A DNA stretch of 64,000 nt from Burkholderia cepacia (GCF_029962485.1 NZ_CP073637.1:1674001-1738000), one strand, 5' to 3'; counted from the stretch's first letter, positions 17,721 to 25,406 are shown. Notes: generated from the letters alone by a model not told the origin. Program-made: numbers and translations.

Positions 17721-18842
17721 TCATCGCGTCGCTCGAACCTTTCTCTGGCGGCGGCGATCGTAGGTTTTTCGAACCATGCGTTCATCGGCATGGCCAGTCG
17801 CATCGATGAGCCGTTCGTCGCCTTCTTCCCGCCGGTCCGTAACCGCAGCCGGCCTCATGTCGCGCAAGGCGAAGCGCTCGAACTCCACACCGCGGGCCTT
17901 CGCTTCCTTTTCGCAGTATCCCATCAGGCGCGACCAGTTCGTGTTCCATCCACTGCGGGTGTACACCTGGCCGGCCGTATTGCCGAAAATGTGAACACCT
18001 GGAGTTCGCTGTAGCGCGAGCGCCTCGTCGATGACCGCCTTCAACTCGGGCGACCACGGCACGAGTTTCACGCGCTGCTGTTCGCCAGCCTTGCGTTTCC
18101 CGATCGGCACCTCGACACCCTCGGGTTTCACGCTCTGTCGATGCAGTTCGCGCATTTCGGTCGGCCGACTGACCGTCAAATAGGCAGCCAGCACACAGAG
18201 CGCAAGAATCAGGTACGTTGAGCTCGAATGCTTATCGCCAACGCTGCGCCGCGATCGCGTGACCTCGACCGCGAGCTCAATCTCGTCCTGACGGACATAC
18301 CGCTGGCGCGGACGCGTCGGGTTGTACTCGATGCCGCGGCACGGATTCGTTTCGAGCTCGCCGCGGCGCCGGCCGTATTCGAGGACCGCGGAGAGAAGAT
18401 CGATTTCCTTGTTCGCCTTCGCTGGCGCGCCGAGCTGTGCGCGCTTGTCGAGGTAGCCGTATACGTGCTTCGGCTTGATGGCCGCCGGCGACATCTTCCC
18501 GAAGACCTTGATCAGCCGCTTCGATTCGACGCGGTTCTCGTCGAGCGTGGACTGTGCCTTGCGCCGCTCGTCGGTGTGCGGCATGCCGTCCTGCCATTCG
18601 AAGTACCGCGCGACGAGCGCCTCGACCGTGCCGGGCTCGATCGCGTTCCCGTTGAGCGCCTCCGCGCGTTCGATCGCCTGCTTCCGGATCTCGGCCAGCG
18701 CTTCTTTGTTGTGCGCGGGCGCCGACAGGCGAAACGCCCAGCGGCCGTTCGGCAGCTTGTAGCCGAAGCTGACCTTGTGCTTCCCGTAGTTGGCGTATAG
18801 CCGGAACGGCAATCCGTCCGGCCGTTTGCGTCGTCCGATCAT
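17721..18842 (-). CDS. int: Tyrosine recombinase/integrase of the island
   Basis: 373 aa phage-type integrase. Catalytic residues seen: Arg226 (SRPTE), Arg330 (LRDMRPAAVTD), His351 (TGHADERMV) and the nucleophile Tyr361 (KTYDRRR). An N-terminal arm-binding region (GYKLPNGRW..) and a SAM-like core-binding domain (about 72-165) precede the catalytic domain. The usual HxLR is LRDMR here, as in a subgroup of phage integrases. It appears intact and should act on the tRNA-His att site. Its start overlaps the stop of the AlpA-like gene (ATGA), so the two are translated together. Confidence 0.95.
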   Translation of the reverse strand: MIGRRKRPDGLPFRLYANYGKHKVSFGYKLPNGRWAFRLSAPAHNKEALAEIRKQAIERAEALNGNAIEPGTVEALVARYFEWQDGMPHTDERRKAQSTLDENRVESKRLIKVFGKMSPAAIKPKHVYGYLDKRAQLGAPAKANKEIDLLSAVLEYGRRRGELETNPCRGIEYNPTRPRQRYVRQDEIELAVEVTRSRRSVGDKHSSSTYLILALCVLAAYLTVSRPTEMRELHRQSVKPEGVEVPIGKRKAGEQQRVKLVPWSPELKAVIDEALALQRTPGVHIFGNTAGQVYTRSGWNTNWSRLMGYCEKEAKARGVEFERFALRDMRPAAVTDRREEGDERLIDATGHADERMVRKTYDRRRQRKVRATR

Positions 18843-19066
18843 GCTGCGAGCGCCGCGAAATTCGGTTCGTCGTCGGACTCAGCGCGGTGCGCGCGCGCAC
18901 CGTTCATGCGGGCATCGAAATACTCGCGCGTCACGAGCGGCACGCCGGCGATGTTGACGGCATACGGCCAGCGATTCCGCTCGAGCCAACGCTTCATGCA
19001 GGCAAAGCTGCGCGGTTTGCATCCGATCAGTACCGCAAGTTCGTCGACGGTCAGGTAACTACTCAT
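18839..19066 (-). CDS. AlpA/excisionase-like small DNA-binding protein
   Basis: 75 aa from ATG 19066, with a GGGGGGTG site; an in-frame ATG at 19078 is less well placed. The N-terminal LTVDELAVLIGCKPRSFACMKRWLERNRWPYAVNIAGVPLVTREYFDARM matches the DUF4224/AlpA-type winged-helix fold used by excisionases and integrase regulators. Translationally coupled to int, which supports a role in excision or in int expression. Which of the two is not decided by sequence. Confidence 0.8.
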   Translation of the reverse strand: MSSYLTVDELAVLIGCKPRSFACMKRWLERNRWPYAVNIAGVPLVTREYFDARMNGARAHRAESDDEPNFAALAA

Positions 19067-19154
19067 ATCACCCCCCAATTTCTTCGCGTCACTTCCAATA
19101 TCCGTTGTGCTGTTTGGGTCATGCTAGGATTCCGCAGGCCGATACGAGGCTGAA

Positions 19155-19781
19155 ATGATGCGAGACAAACGTAAGAAATCTCGACCGGAAGTGCCGCAAC
19201 CTGAGATCGTCGAAACACCTAAACAGGCAAAGAGGTGGCAGGTGTACGTCTTGGTCATCGGGGGCGTTGTCGCGTTGTTTGGCAATGTTGCCTCGTCCTA
19301 TTTGAATCGGCTTATTGAGCCGAAACCAGTGATTCCGCAAGCGCGTGTGGGTCCGAATATTTCGATAGAGGGCAGCAAGTTTTCGAACTCTGGTGTCGGA
19401 ATAAGCTTGCCTGCCGATAGCACCGCGCATCTCAATCTGAAGAACGTTCAAATGGATCACAGTGGGCGCGATATAGAACAACGTGAGGCGCCAGCGCAAG
19501 CCGCGAAGCCGTTGGGCGATTCGAATAACCAATCCGGCAACAACCCTCGGGTCGGCGTCAAGATTCGAGGTGGCTCCGGGAACAAATTTTCATATGTCGA
19601 CGTCAAGGGGGCCCAGGCGTTCGACATGGAGGACACCTCCAACAATGAAGTCGGCCGCCTAGTCAACGACCAGTCGGCGGCAGATGGTCACGTCTCTGTC
19701 CGTCAGTCGGCGGTGTTAAATCCCACCGAATCAGAACCCCAGCAATCGAGTAAAAAAAGAATTGGATTCTCAAGCCGGTGA
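19155..19781 (+). CDS. Unrecognised membrane-anchored island protein with beta-helix-like module (B)
   Basis: 208 aa in the annotated frame. A basic N-terminus (MMRDKRKKSR) and a single membrane helix (about 28-50) predict N-in/C-out topology. The outer part has two beta-rich stretches; residues 69-111 share the GIS-P--STA..IE-R pattern with the gene at 17052. Near the end, codons reach a run of seven A (19752-19758). A -1 shift there would replace the last few residues with a hydrophobic helix ending at TAG 19850-19852 (KKNWILKPVTWLIGLLTTLL then AWYLAHRFGWNQ). The short form may thus be a frameshifted or slippage-dependent product. No family recognised. Confidence 0.78.
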   Translation: MMRDKRKKSRPEVPQPEIVETPKQAKRWQVYVLVIGGVVALFGNVASSYLNRLIEPKPVIPQARVGPNISIEGSKFSNSGVGISLPADSTAHLNLKNVQMDHSGRDIEQREAPAQAAKPLGDSNNQSGNNPRVGVKIRGGSGNKFSYVDVKGAQAFDMEDTSNNEVGRLVNDQSAADGHVSVRQSAVLNPTESEPQQSSKKRIGFSSR

Positions 19782-19907
19782 CATGGTTGATTGGTTTGCT
19801 GACCACGCTGCTTGCCTGGTATCTGGCGCATCGCTTTGGTTGGAACCAGTAGCGACCCGTGCGCTCAAGGCGGTATCTGTAGCCGCAGCAGCGGCTTATG
19901 ATCGCGC

Positions 19908-20309
19908 TCATCGGCCCTCTCCTGCGCTAGCGGCGTCGATGGCAGCGTCTAGGCGTTCGTCGCTTGGACAGTCTGTACCGAGCCGGACAAGGGAGTGATG
20001 GCCGGCCACCACGAACAGCGTCGATTCGTTCCAGTGCTGCTGCCGCAGCCACCGATACCGCTCGGCGTCTCGCTTGTCGTCGTCCGTCACCTTGGCGCGC
20101 GGCTCCGGTTGGCCCGGATGGGTGAGCAGCGCGGTCAGGCGCTCGAGCAGGTTCAGCTCGGCGTCGTAGAACGCCTTGTCCTCGGCATCCGGCCATTCAT
20201 CGCCGATTGCGCAACCGGCCTTCAGCCCGTCAGCACTGCGCGAAATGCTCTGGCAGGCGTCCATGATCGTGGCACGCGCTTCGGCGGTCAGCACGTTGTC
20301 ATTCGGCAT
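19908..20309 (-). CDS. Phage-type hypothetical protein
   Basis: 133 aa. Acidic, helical N-terminal part and the segment DDDKRDAERYRWLRQQHWNESTLFVV, a pattern common in small accessory proteins of Burkholderia prophages (AERYRWLR). Preceded by CCAAGGAG. It overlaps the end of the upstream chimeric reading frame by 11 bp, so it was part of the same phage operon. Function unknown. Confidence 0.7.
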   Translation of the reverse strand: MPNDNVLTAEARATIMDACQSISRSADGLKAGCAIGDEWPDAEDKAFYDAELNLLERLTALLTHPGQPEPRAKVTDDDKRDAERYRWLRQQHWNESTLFVVAGHHSLVRLGTDCPSDERLDAAIDAASAGEGR

Positions 20310-21054
20310 GATTGGCTCCTTGGAGAAGGGCGCGCAGCGCGTTGCGGTATTCGATGCGTGGCGTCGTTCTGGCGGCCCATTCGATTGCCTTCCGCTGCTC
20401 GTCCGTCAGCCCCTCCCGAGCGTCTGCCCGCGCGGGCTGCGGGGCAGCCTCAAGTGCCGCTTTCGCATCTCGCAGCGCGTCACGAACTTCTGCACCTTGC
20501 GTCCATTTCGGCCGCCGGCCGCCCGTCATCTGCTGATCGCAATAGAACAGCTCGACATACAGCCGGCGGGTGAGCTCGCGCCAGTCCACCGCTTCCACTG
20601 GTTGAGCGGGAGAGGCACCTAGAAAGCCAAGCGGAAACCAAACTCCAGAGTCCTTGCGGCATTGCTCGATGGCGTCATTCCAAAGCCAATCGCCCGATAG
20701 TTCTCCGGTGTCCGGATGCTTGCGAACCCACGCCACCGCTTCCGCTGCCATAGCGGGCGAGCGGGCGAGGGCGATTCGCCAAACGTCGATTCCGCCGATC
20801 TCGAACGTGACGTTCCAGTGGTCGCCGTCCCAGTCGTCGAGCATCGACGCATATTCGACACGCATCGCATCATCGGTGCACGGGCCGTCGTACATCATGC
20901 CGAGAACCGCATCTAGCACGTCCGCGCGACGCGCGACGATCTTCGCCGTGGGAGTGTCGGACTCACCGTGACCGATCACGATGAAGCACTCGGCCGCCCC
21001 TTCCGCCCCCGTCTCGTTGGCAGATGCGGCGCGGGCCAGCCATTCGCGCGCGTA
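20299..21054 (-). pseudogene. Phage ORF fused behind an integrase remnant
   Basis: The in-frame continuation of the integrase remnant, about 251 codons. It appears to hold at least two phage-type modules: one around IVIGHGESDTPTAKIVARR to VTFEIGGIDVWRI, and a second from DTGELSGDWLWNDAI to the end, finishing LTDEQRKAIEWAARTTP, a helix-rich ending common in phage accessory proteins. No start codon of its own with a good ribosome site was found, so expression as a separate protein is doubtful. Confidence 0.5.
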
Positions 21055-21478
21055 TTTCGGGAAGACGTAGAGGCATTCCCTGTCGCCGCGGATCGCTTCG
21101 AGGCGGTCGAGCAGCACGGCGAGCGGCGGCGTGATTTCGATCTGCTCGATGACCTCGCCGTGCTTCTTGCCGCGCTGCTTCGCGCGCTTCACGCGGATGT
21201 GGCCGGCCTTGCGGTCGACCTGCGGCCACGACAAGTCGAGGAATTCGATCTTGCGGTTGCCGGCGAGCGCGGCATACTCGGCCGGGTCAGCCGTTTCTGT
21301 GCGCGGCTGCTCCTCGTTGCGCCGAACCTTGCGGCACGGGTTCATCTTCGCTTGCCCGAACTCGATCGCGAGCCCGATGAGGTTCGAGAGAAGGGCGATC
21401 TCGTGGTTCGCGCGCACCGGCGCATCCTTCCGTTCCTTTCGCAGGTAGCGCGCGATGTCGGGCGCTTCGATGGCCGTC
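21055..21478 (-). pseudogene. Second tyrosine integrase, internally deleted remnant
   Basis: The frame reads like a phage integrase from the core-binding domain (PTAIEAPDIARYLRKERKDAPV, then RANHEIALLSNLIGLAIEFG, NPCRKVRRNEEQPRT) into the catalytic domain (NRKIEFLDLSWPQVD, ITPPLAVLLDRLEAI, LYVFPK). Roughly 25 residues usually found between DPAEYAAL and the catalytic Arg helix are missing, and everything after LYVFP (second Arg, His, Tyr) is replaced by another phage ORF. It cannot be catalytic. Confidence 0.75.
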
Positions 21479-21592
21479 GGCCTTCAGCGGCGCGTCGATA
21501 CCGAGTGCCTTCATGATCCAGCGCTTCTGGGCCGCGCCTTGTTTCAGGCCACCGGTCAGCTCGACGAGCTGGTCGTTCGTAACGATGCTCAT
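21473..21592 (-). pseudogene. DUF4224-type protein, N-terminal fragment
   Basis: About 40 codons from ATG 21592 (MSIVTNDQLVELTGGLKQGA, then QKRWIMKALGIDAPLKADG) match the N-terminus of DUF4224 proteins that usually precede phage integrases. The frame then loses homology, and the integrase remnant starts in another frame at the same point: a deletion joined the two genes out of frame. Its ATG overlaps the TGA of the upstream ASCH-like gene. Confidence 0.7.
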
Positions 21593-22047
21593 CCTTCGAT
21601 CCTCCTGAATTCGACGAGCCACAGCCACGGGTTCGCGTCCCAGCCATGGCCGGCCGCGGCGTTCAATCCATCTCACAACTCGCGGAACGCGCGGACGCTC
21701 GGCGGCAGGTGTTCGCCGGCGTAGTACCCGACCGTGTGTCGGTCGTCGATCGTGATGCCTTCCGCGCGCGCATCCGCCTCGCTGATGTCCTTCAGCCGCT
21801 CGACGCGCACGCCAGTCACTTCGAGCAGCGTGCGCGCGGCGGTGCGCGGCATGAAGATCGACGGGCGGCGCCACCACGCCGGCGTCGCGCCGCCGCACGC
21901 CGCGTTCGGCAGATCGCCGCCGAACCGGTATTCGCGGCCGGTATCGAGCGTCATGTCGACGAAGTGCCACTCGTCGCGCTCCTTCTTCGGGCTCCCGACG
22001 CTGGCGCCGCGCATCATAGACCTGATGCTGGCGGCGTGCGAGGCCAC
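21589..22047 (-). pseudogene. ASCH-like phage protein with internal stop
   Basis: The minus-strand frame has [23 protein letters not shown], then [39 protein letters not shown], typical of ASCH-like proteins of Burkholderia phages, up to VRAFREL. There a TGA (21673-21675) stands where the family has Trp (TGG), and the same frame continues with the expected ending (DGLNAAAGHGWDANPWLWLV, EFRRIEG) to a TGA at 21589. This is a single-base nonsense change. The N-terminus is also shortened. Confidence 0.7.
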
Positions 22048-22204
22048 GCACGTCGCGCTCGACAGCCTGAACGGGGCGACGATCGTGCGCGTACCGAGCG
22101 GTTACGCCAGTTCGTTCGACCGCCACATGGCTGTCGCGACCCGGCAACGTCTCTACCATGACGGATACAACGTTACGCGCGAGGCTCTTCCGGCCGATCG
22201 CTGA
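22005..22204 (+). pseudogene. Possible plus-strand gene remnant
   Basis: An open plus frame ending at 22204 reads [60 protein letters not shown], more protein-like than the opposite strand. No start codon or family is evident. It may be the 3' end of a deleted gene. Confidence 0.3.
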
Positions 22205-22267
22205 ACGCCGCGGCGCCTCTGATTGCTGCTAGACTGTCCCGGCAAAAGAAGAATGAAGGCCGGGGCC

Positions 22268-23248
22268 ATGAAAAATAGAAATGCCGTCATTTATGCCGCA
22301 GGGTGGGGCGCCACCATCGTCCTCACCATAGTTGATTTGCTGTGGGCACGCCGGGCCGGCATTGGAATCGGCCAAGGATGGCCGAAGTCAGCGATTACTG
22401 AAATCAGCATAGCCTTTGTTGCCTCGGCCATCCTATATTGGCTCGCCTCACTCGATCGATATCGGTGGCTGACCCAGGCATTTCGATGCAAGGAAGTCGC
22501 TGCTGCGATCGTATACTTGATCACGATCGCAGTATGGGGTCAGGCCGTTTCGATTGCGTCATATCTCGGCACGAGCCTCGACATCCCGACGATCGCGAGT
22601 ATCCTCGATCGCTTCGACACGGCGATTGGCTTCCACTGGCTGGATGCGTACCGCTGGGTCGCCGCGCACCACAGTCTCCGCATCGTTCTCGCATACGCCT
22701 ACTTGAGTGCGTTCGCGCAATTCTTCCTCATTGGCGCCTTACTAGCGATTGCTCGACGTCCAAACGACATCGCAGAATTCGCTGTCGTCATTTTCGTGTC
22801 ATCGATCCTGCTGTTGCTCGTATCGATTCCATTTCCGGCCGAAAGCGCATTCGTTTACTACGGGATTACAGATCCGGGGACCTCCTCAACCGTGAGCGAT
22901 TTCGCGCTCCTTAGAAATGGCACCATGCACGTCATTAATCCGTATGCGGTCCAGGGACTCGTGTCGATGCCGTCGTTTCACACCATGCTGGCGATTTTCT
23001 TCGCGTACAGCGTGCGGCATGTCCGGTTCGTGTTTCCGGTCGCTATCATCCTGAACGGTGTCATGATCGCGTCGACGATCACGGTCGGCGGCCACTACCT
23101 CGTTGACGTGTTCGCGGGCGTTGTGTGCGGCGTTGCGGTGATATTGGCCGTCCGACTGGGGCTTCGCCGCCGATCCTCGGAGCGCGGCGCTGTGGGTTGG
23201 CCTTCGCCTGCGTCCGACACTGACGGATCATCGGCAGCGGCTCGATAA
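22268..23248 (+). CDS. PAP2-superfamily membrane protein (lipid phosphatase/phosphotransferase type)
   Basis: 326 aa with about seven membrane helices. PAP2 motifs are visible: SMPSFHT at about 233-239 (the SxH-type motif 2 with catalytic His) and GGHYLVDV at 274-281 (motif 3 with His and Asp). The fold with these two motifs resembles the AUR1/inositol-phosphorylceramide synthase branch and undecaprenyl- or phosphatidate-phosphatases. The ATG at 22268 is favoured; 22253 would add five residues. GC content is lower than backbone genes. It is the main intact metabolic cargo of the island; the lipid substrate is unknown. Confidence 0.82.
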   Translation: MKNRNAVIYAAGWGATIVLTIVDLLWARRAGIGIGQGWPKSAITEISIAFVASAILYWLASLDRYRWLTQAFRCKEVAAAIVYLITIAVWGQAVSIASYLGTSLDIPTIASILDRFDTAIGFHWLDAYRWVAAHHSLRIVLAYAYLSAFAQFFLIGALLAIARRPNDIAEFAVVIFVSSILLLLVSIPFPAESAFVYYGITDPGTSSTVSDFALLRNGTMHVINPYAVQGLVSMPSFHTMLAIFFAYSVRHVRFVFPVAIILNGVMIASTITVGGHYLVDVFAGVVCGVAVILAVRLGLRRRSSERGAVGWPSPASDTDGSSAAAR

Positions 23249-23270
23249 CGCTCGGCGCTCTCAGGTCATA

Positions 23271-23717
23271 TCATCCCTGCGCGCCGCATCTCTTCCCGCA
23301 GCAGGTGGTGAGCCGCAGGAAGTGGCCGGTTGGGCCACCGAGAACGCCTCGATCATTTCCGGCAGCGTCCGCAGTTTTCCACCAGTCCATGATCTTCTGG
23401 AGCGACTTCCGGAGCGTCACCACGTCGAGAATCAGGCGCCGGACCTCTGGGTCTCGGTTTGTGCGCCAAAGCTCGCGTAACTCGCTTTCCGATGGCGACA
23501 CGAACTTCGGCATCTTCGGCGCGTGCCGCAGCTCGATCGTCGGACGCACCACGTTTCGGTCGACTTTCGTCTCCTCGAGCGCCTGTATCGCGGACTCGTC
23601 GGAGAATTGACCGGTCAGCGTCTGGAACTCGCCGACCGTTACGGGGACGCAGATGTGCCGGCGTTCACCCGTTTCGAGGTCCGTGTACTCCCAGATGTAG
23701 GCCCAACGCGGTTTCAT
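23271..23717 (-). CDS. Phage-type hypothetical protein, LexA-controlled
   Basis: 148 aa from ATG 23717. The start (MKPRWAYIWEYTDLETGERR) is beta-rich; the middle is helical with charged residues (SESELRELWRTNRDPEVRRLILDVV, TLRKSLQKIMDWW). The tail has a Cys-containing end (TTCCGKRCGAQG). Its start lies 15 bp from a perfect SOS box shared with the divergent SRAP gene, so DNA-damage induction is likely. No family recognised. Confidence 0.65.
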   Translation of the reverse strand: MKPRWAYIWEYTDLETGERRHICVPVTVGEFQTLTGQFSDESAIQALEETKVDRNVVRPTIELRHAPKMPKFVSPSESELRELWRTNRDPEVRRLILDVVTLRKSLQKIMDWWKTADAAGNDRGVLGGPTGHFLRLTTCCGKRCGAQG

Positions 23718-23731
23718 GATGCGATATATTG

Positions 23732-23747
23732 CTGTATGGGTATACAG
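23732..23747. promoter_or_regulatory. LexA (SOS) box in the island
   Basis: CTGTATGGGTATACAG matches CTGT-N8-ACAG exactly, like the two boxes before chromosomal lexA (47311 and 47331). It lies between divergent genes starting at 23717 (minus) and 23799 (plus). Confidence 0.88.
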
Positions 23748-23798
23748 TGTATCGCGGGGTAAGATGGGGCCGTCAAGAACGAAAATAGCGGACGGCCG

Positions 23799-24453
23799 AT
23801 GTGCACGAATTACCGCGCGCCGCATGAGGACTACGAGTTGCGCGAGCTGAAGATCCAGCCATTCAGTGACTTGTACCAGCGCTTTCCGTGGAAGCCCGAG
23901 ATTTTTCCCGACTACTTCGCGCCGATCGTGCGCGCAGCCGGCGACGGTGCCGAACCGGTGATCGCGCTTCGGGGTGATGCCGAAGGCGTTCCAGCTGGCG
24001 GGGAAGCATTTCATGACCGTCAACGCCAGGTCCGAGACCGTTGCCGAGAAGCCGGCGTATCGGACGGCATGGCGAGCAGGGCAGCGCCGCCTGATCCCTG
24101 CGGCGTGGATCTACGAACCGAACTGGGAGACCGGTAAGCACGTGCGGTACTGGATCGGCGTCGGCGATTGGGAGCCTTACTGCGTCGCTGGAATCTGGCG
24201 CGCATGGCGCGGGCCTGACGGCTCCGAAACGCTCGCCATGGCGATGCTGACCGTCAACGCCGACGCGCACCCCGTGATGAAGCACATGCACAAGCCCGGC
24301 GACGAGAAACGGTCGGTCGTGATTCTGCGGCCGGCCGATTACGACGAGTGGCTGCACACAACGAACGTCGACGCGGCGCGCGCAATGCTGCAGCTCTACC
24401 CGGCCGACGAGATGGTCGCCGAGCCGATGCCGGCGCAGCCGAAGACGGCTTAA
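23799..24453 (+). pseudogene. SOS response-associated peptidase (SRAP/YedK-HMCES), frameshifted
   Basis: SRAP proteins crosslink to abasic sites in single-stranded DNA through Cys2 and protect them. The first frame has MCTNY (Cys2 kept) to EPVIA. One base around 23967 is then in excess and the family sequence continues in the next frame (FGVMPKAF, TVNARSETV with the active-site Glu, RAGQRRLIPAAWIYEP, MLTVNADAHPVMKHMHKPGDEKRSVVIL). The catalytic His lies in HPVMKHMH. Total length and order are normal apart from the shift, so inactivation is recent or the shift is a sequencing error. Confidence 0.8.
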
Positions 24454-24708
24454 TTCTCATTCGGTGCGACGTCAGGCCGATCGGTTGATCCATGACCTGC
24501 TTGCATGTCTCGCGGTAGATGGCTTGATCGTCCGCAGTGCGCTATGATCGTCATGACGGGTGAGCGTGACGTGGCACGTCGCGAGGTCCGGGGAGGCGGG
24601 AATTTTGTGGAATGAGGTCTGAAAATTGACGAGTAATCAATGGTCGCTTCGACTCATGAATTCCACGCGATCGGCTCAAACCCTTATCTGACAAGGGTTG
24701 ACCACTAA
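24454..24708. other. Right end of the island, non-coding
   Basis: 255 bp with no credible gene. An inverted repeat AACCCTT-N7-AAGGGTT (24679-24699) lies 9 bp inside attR and has the same 7-bp spacer as the dyad beside attL, suggesting recombination-protein sites. Confidence 0.45.
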
Positions 24709-24767
24709 GATTGTGATTCCTGTCGTCGTGGGTTCGAGTCCCATCAGCCACCCCAAAAATTCAAGCA
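24709..24767. repeat. attR, 59-bp direct repeat copy 2
   Basis: Identical to 16864-16922: the displaced native 3' part of tRNA-His, from the anticodon to past the CCA. Not a functional tRNA by itself. Confidence 0.93.
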
Positions 24768-24798
24768 AAAAGCCCGGTTCAATGAGCCGGGCTTTTTG
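24767..24798 (+). terminator. Former native terminator of tRNA-His
   Basis: AAAAGCCCGG / CCGGGCTTTTT stem directly after attR. It would have ended the tRNA-His transcript before integration. Confidence 0.85.
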
Positions 24799-24970
24799 CT
24801 TTTCGGCGCAGCCACAGCGCGGTGGTTTCTCGTCAGGGTGTCTTTGACGAAGTGGTATGCCCGCATTCAACTCATCGAGCACGGCGAGTTTCGGTGTTGA
24901 TCTTCAAAAGAGCGGCTTCGTAAAGCCGATTGCCCGACAGCAGTATCGGTCGAATGTGCGGGGACACCCT

Positions 24971-25201
24971 ATGCACAAAAGAATCGAATGCCATATCGAC
25001 GCATTCGACGGTTACGAAATCATCGTCGAGTCTGTACAGCCGGCACCCGGCAGCGCATGGATGGCGAACGTTCGGGTTCGCAAAGACGGAGTCGAATCGC
25101 CCAGGCGATATGACTTCGATACCGAGTATGAGACCTCGGATGAGGCGAAGCAGGCAGGTGTCGAAATTGGGCGCGACATCGTGCGCGACATCAATCGATA
25201 G
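24971..25201 (+). CDS. Small hypothetical protein
   Basis: 76 aa from ATG 24971 (MHKRIECHIDAFDGYEIIVE). The first half alternates strands (RKDGVESPRRYDFDTEYE), and the end is a helix (SDEAKQAGVEIGRDIVRDI). A longer reading from 24857 would start within the region just past the old tRNA terminator and is less likely. It is the first chromosomal gene after the island. No family recognised. Confidence 0.65.
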   Translation: MHKRIECHIDAFDGYEIIVESVQPAPGSAWMANVRVRKDGVESPRRYDFDTEYETSDEAKQAGVEIGRDIVRDINR

Positions 25202-25406
25202 TGCGACTTCATTGACCTCTGCAACGTGGATGGCGCGGAGGCGAAAGAAGGCCCGAGTCCGAACCCCGCCGTGTTTCCCGGTCGTTGCGCCGACAACGTT
25301 CACCCCCGTTCGCCTACGACGTTACCTCTCCCGCTAAGGTTCGCGCGTTCCGTGCCGTTATCTTTCCTGGACAGCCCTCGTGCCTCGAATGCTGATCCGT
25401 TTTCTT

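Larger units (their letters stand above)
16864..24767. mobile_element. Integrated element at tRNA-His (about 7.8 kb genomic island)
   Basis: Bounded by a perfect 59-bp direct repeat (16864-16922 and 24709-24767) covering the anticodon loop to just past the tRNA 3' end. Inside are a tyrosine integrase with an overlapping AlpA-like gene near the left end, two unrecognised genes sharing a module, decayed phage genes, a PAP2 membrane enzyme and an SOS-box-controlled pair. Several genes are visibly lower in GC than the flanking DNA. No conjugation, replication or capsid genes are seen, so it is either a satellite-like element or a shrunken prophage. Confidence 0.93.

Noticed and set aside
20299..21417. 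A single intact 372-aa protein
   Set aside because: The N-terminal third is integrase core without its active-site end, and upstream integrase sequence continues out of frame with another gene; a deletion chimera is more likely.
16834..24760. A second full tRNA-His at 24709-24760
   Set aside because: Only the 3' part from the anticodon exists there; the acceptor 5' strand and D-arm are missing. It is the attR repeat.
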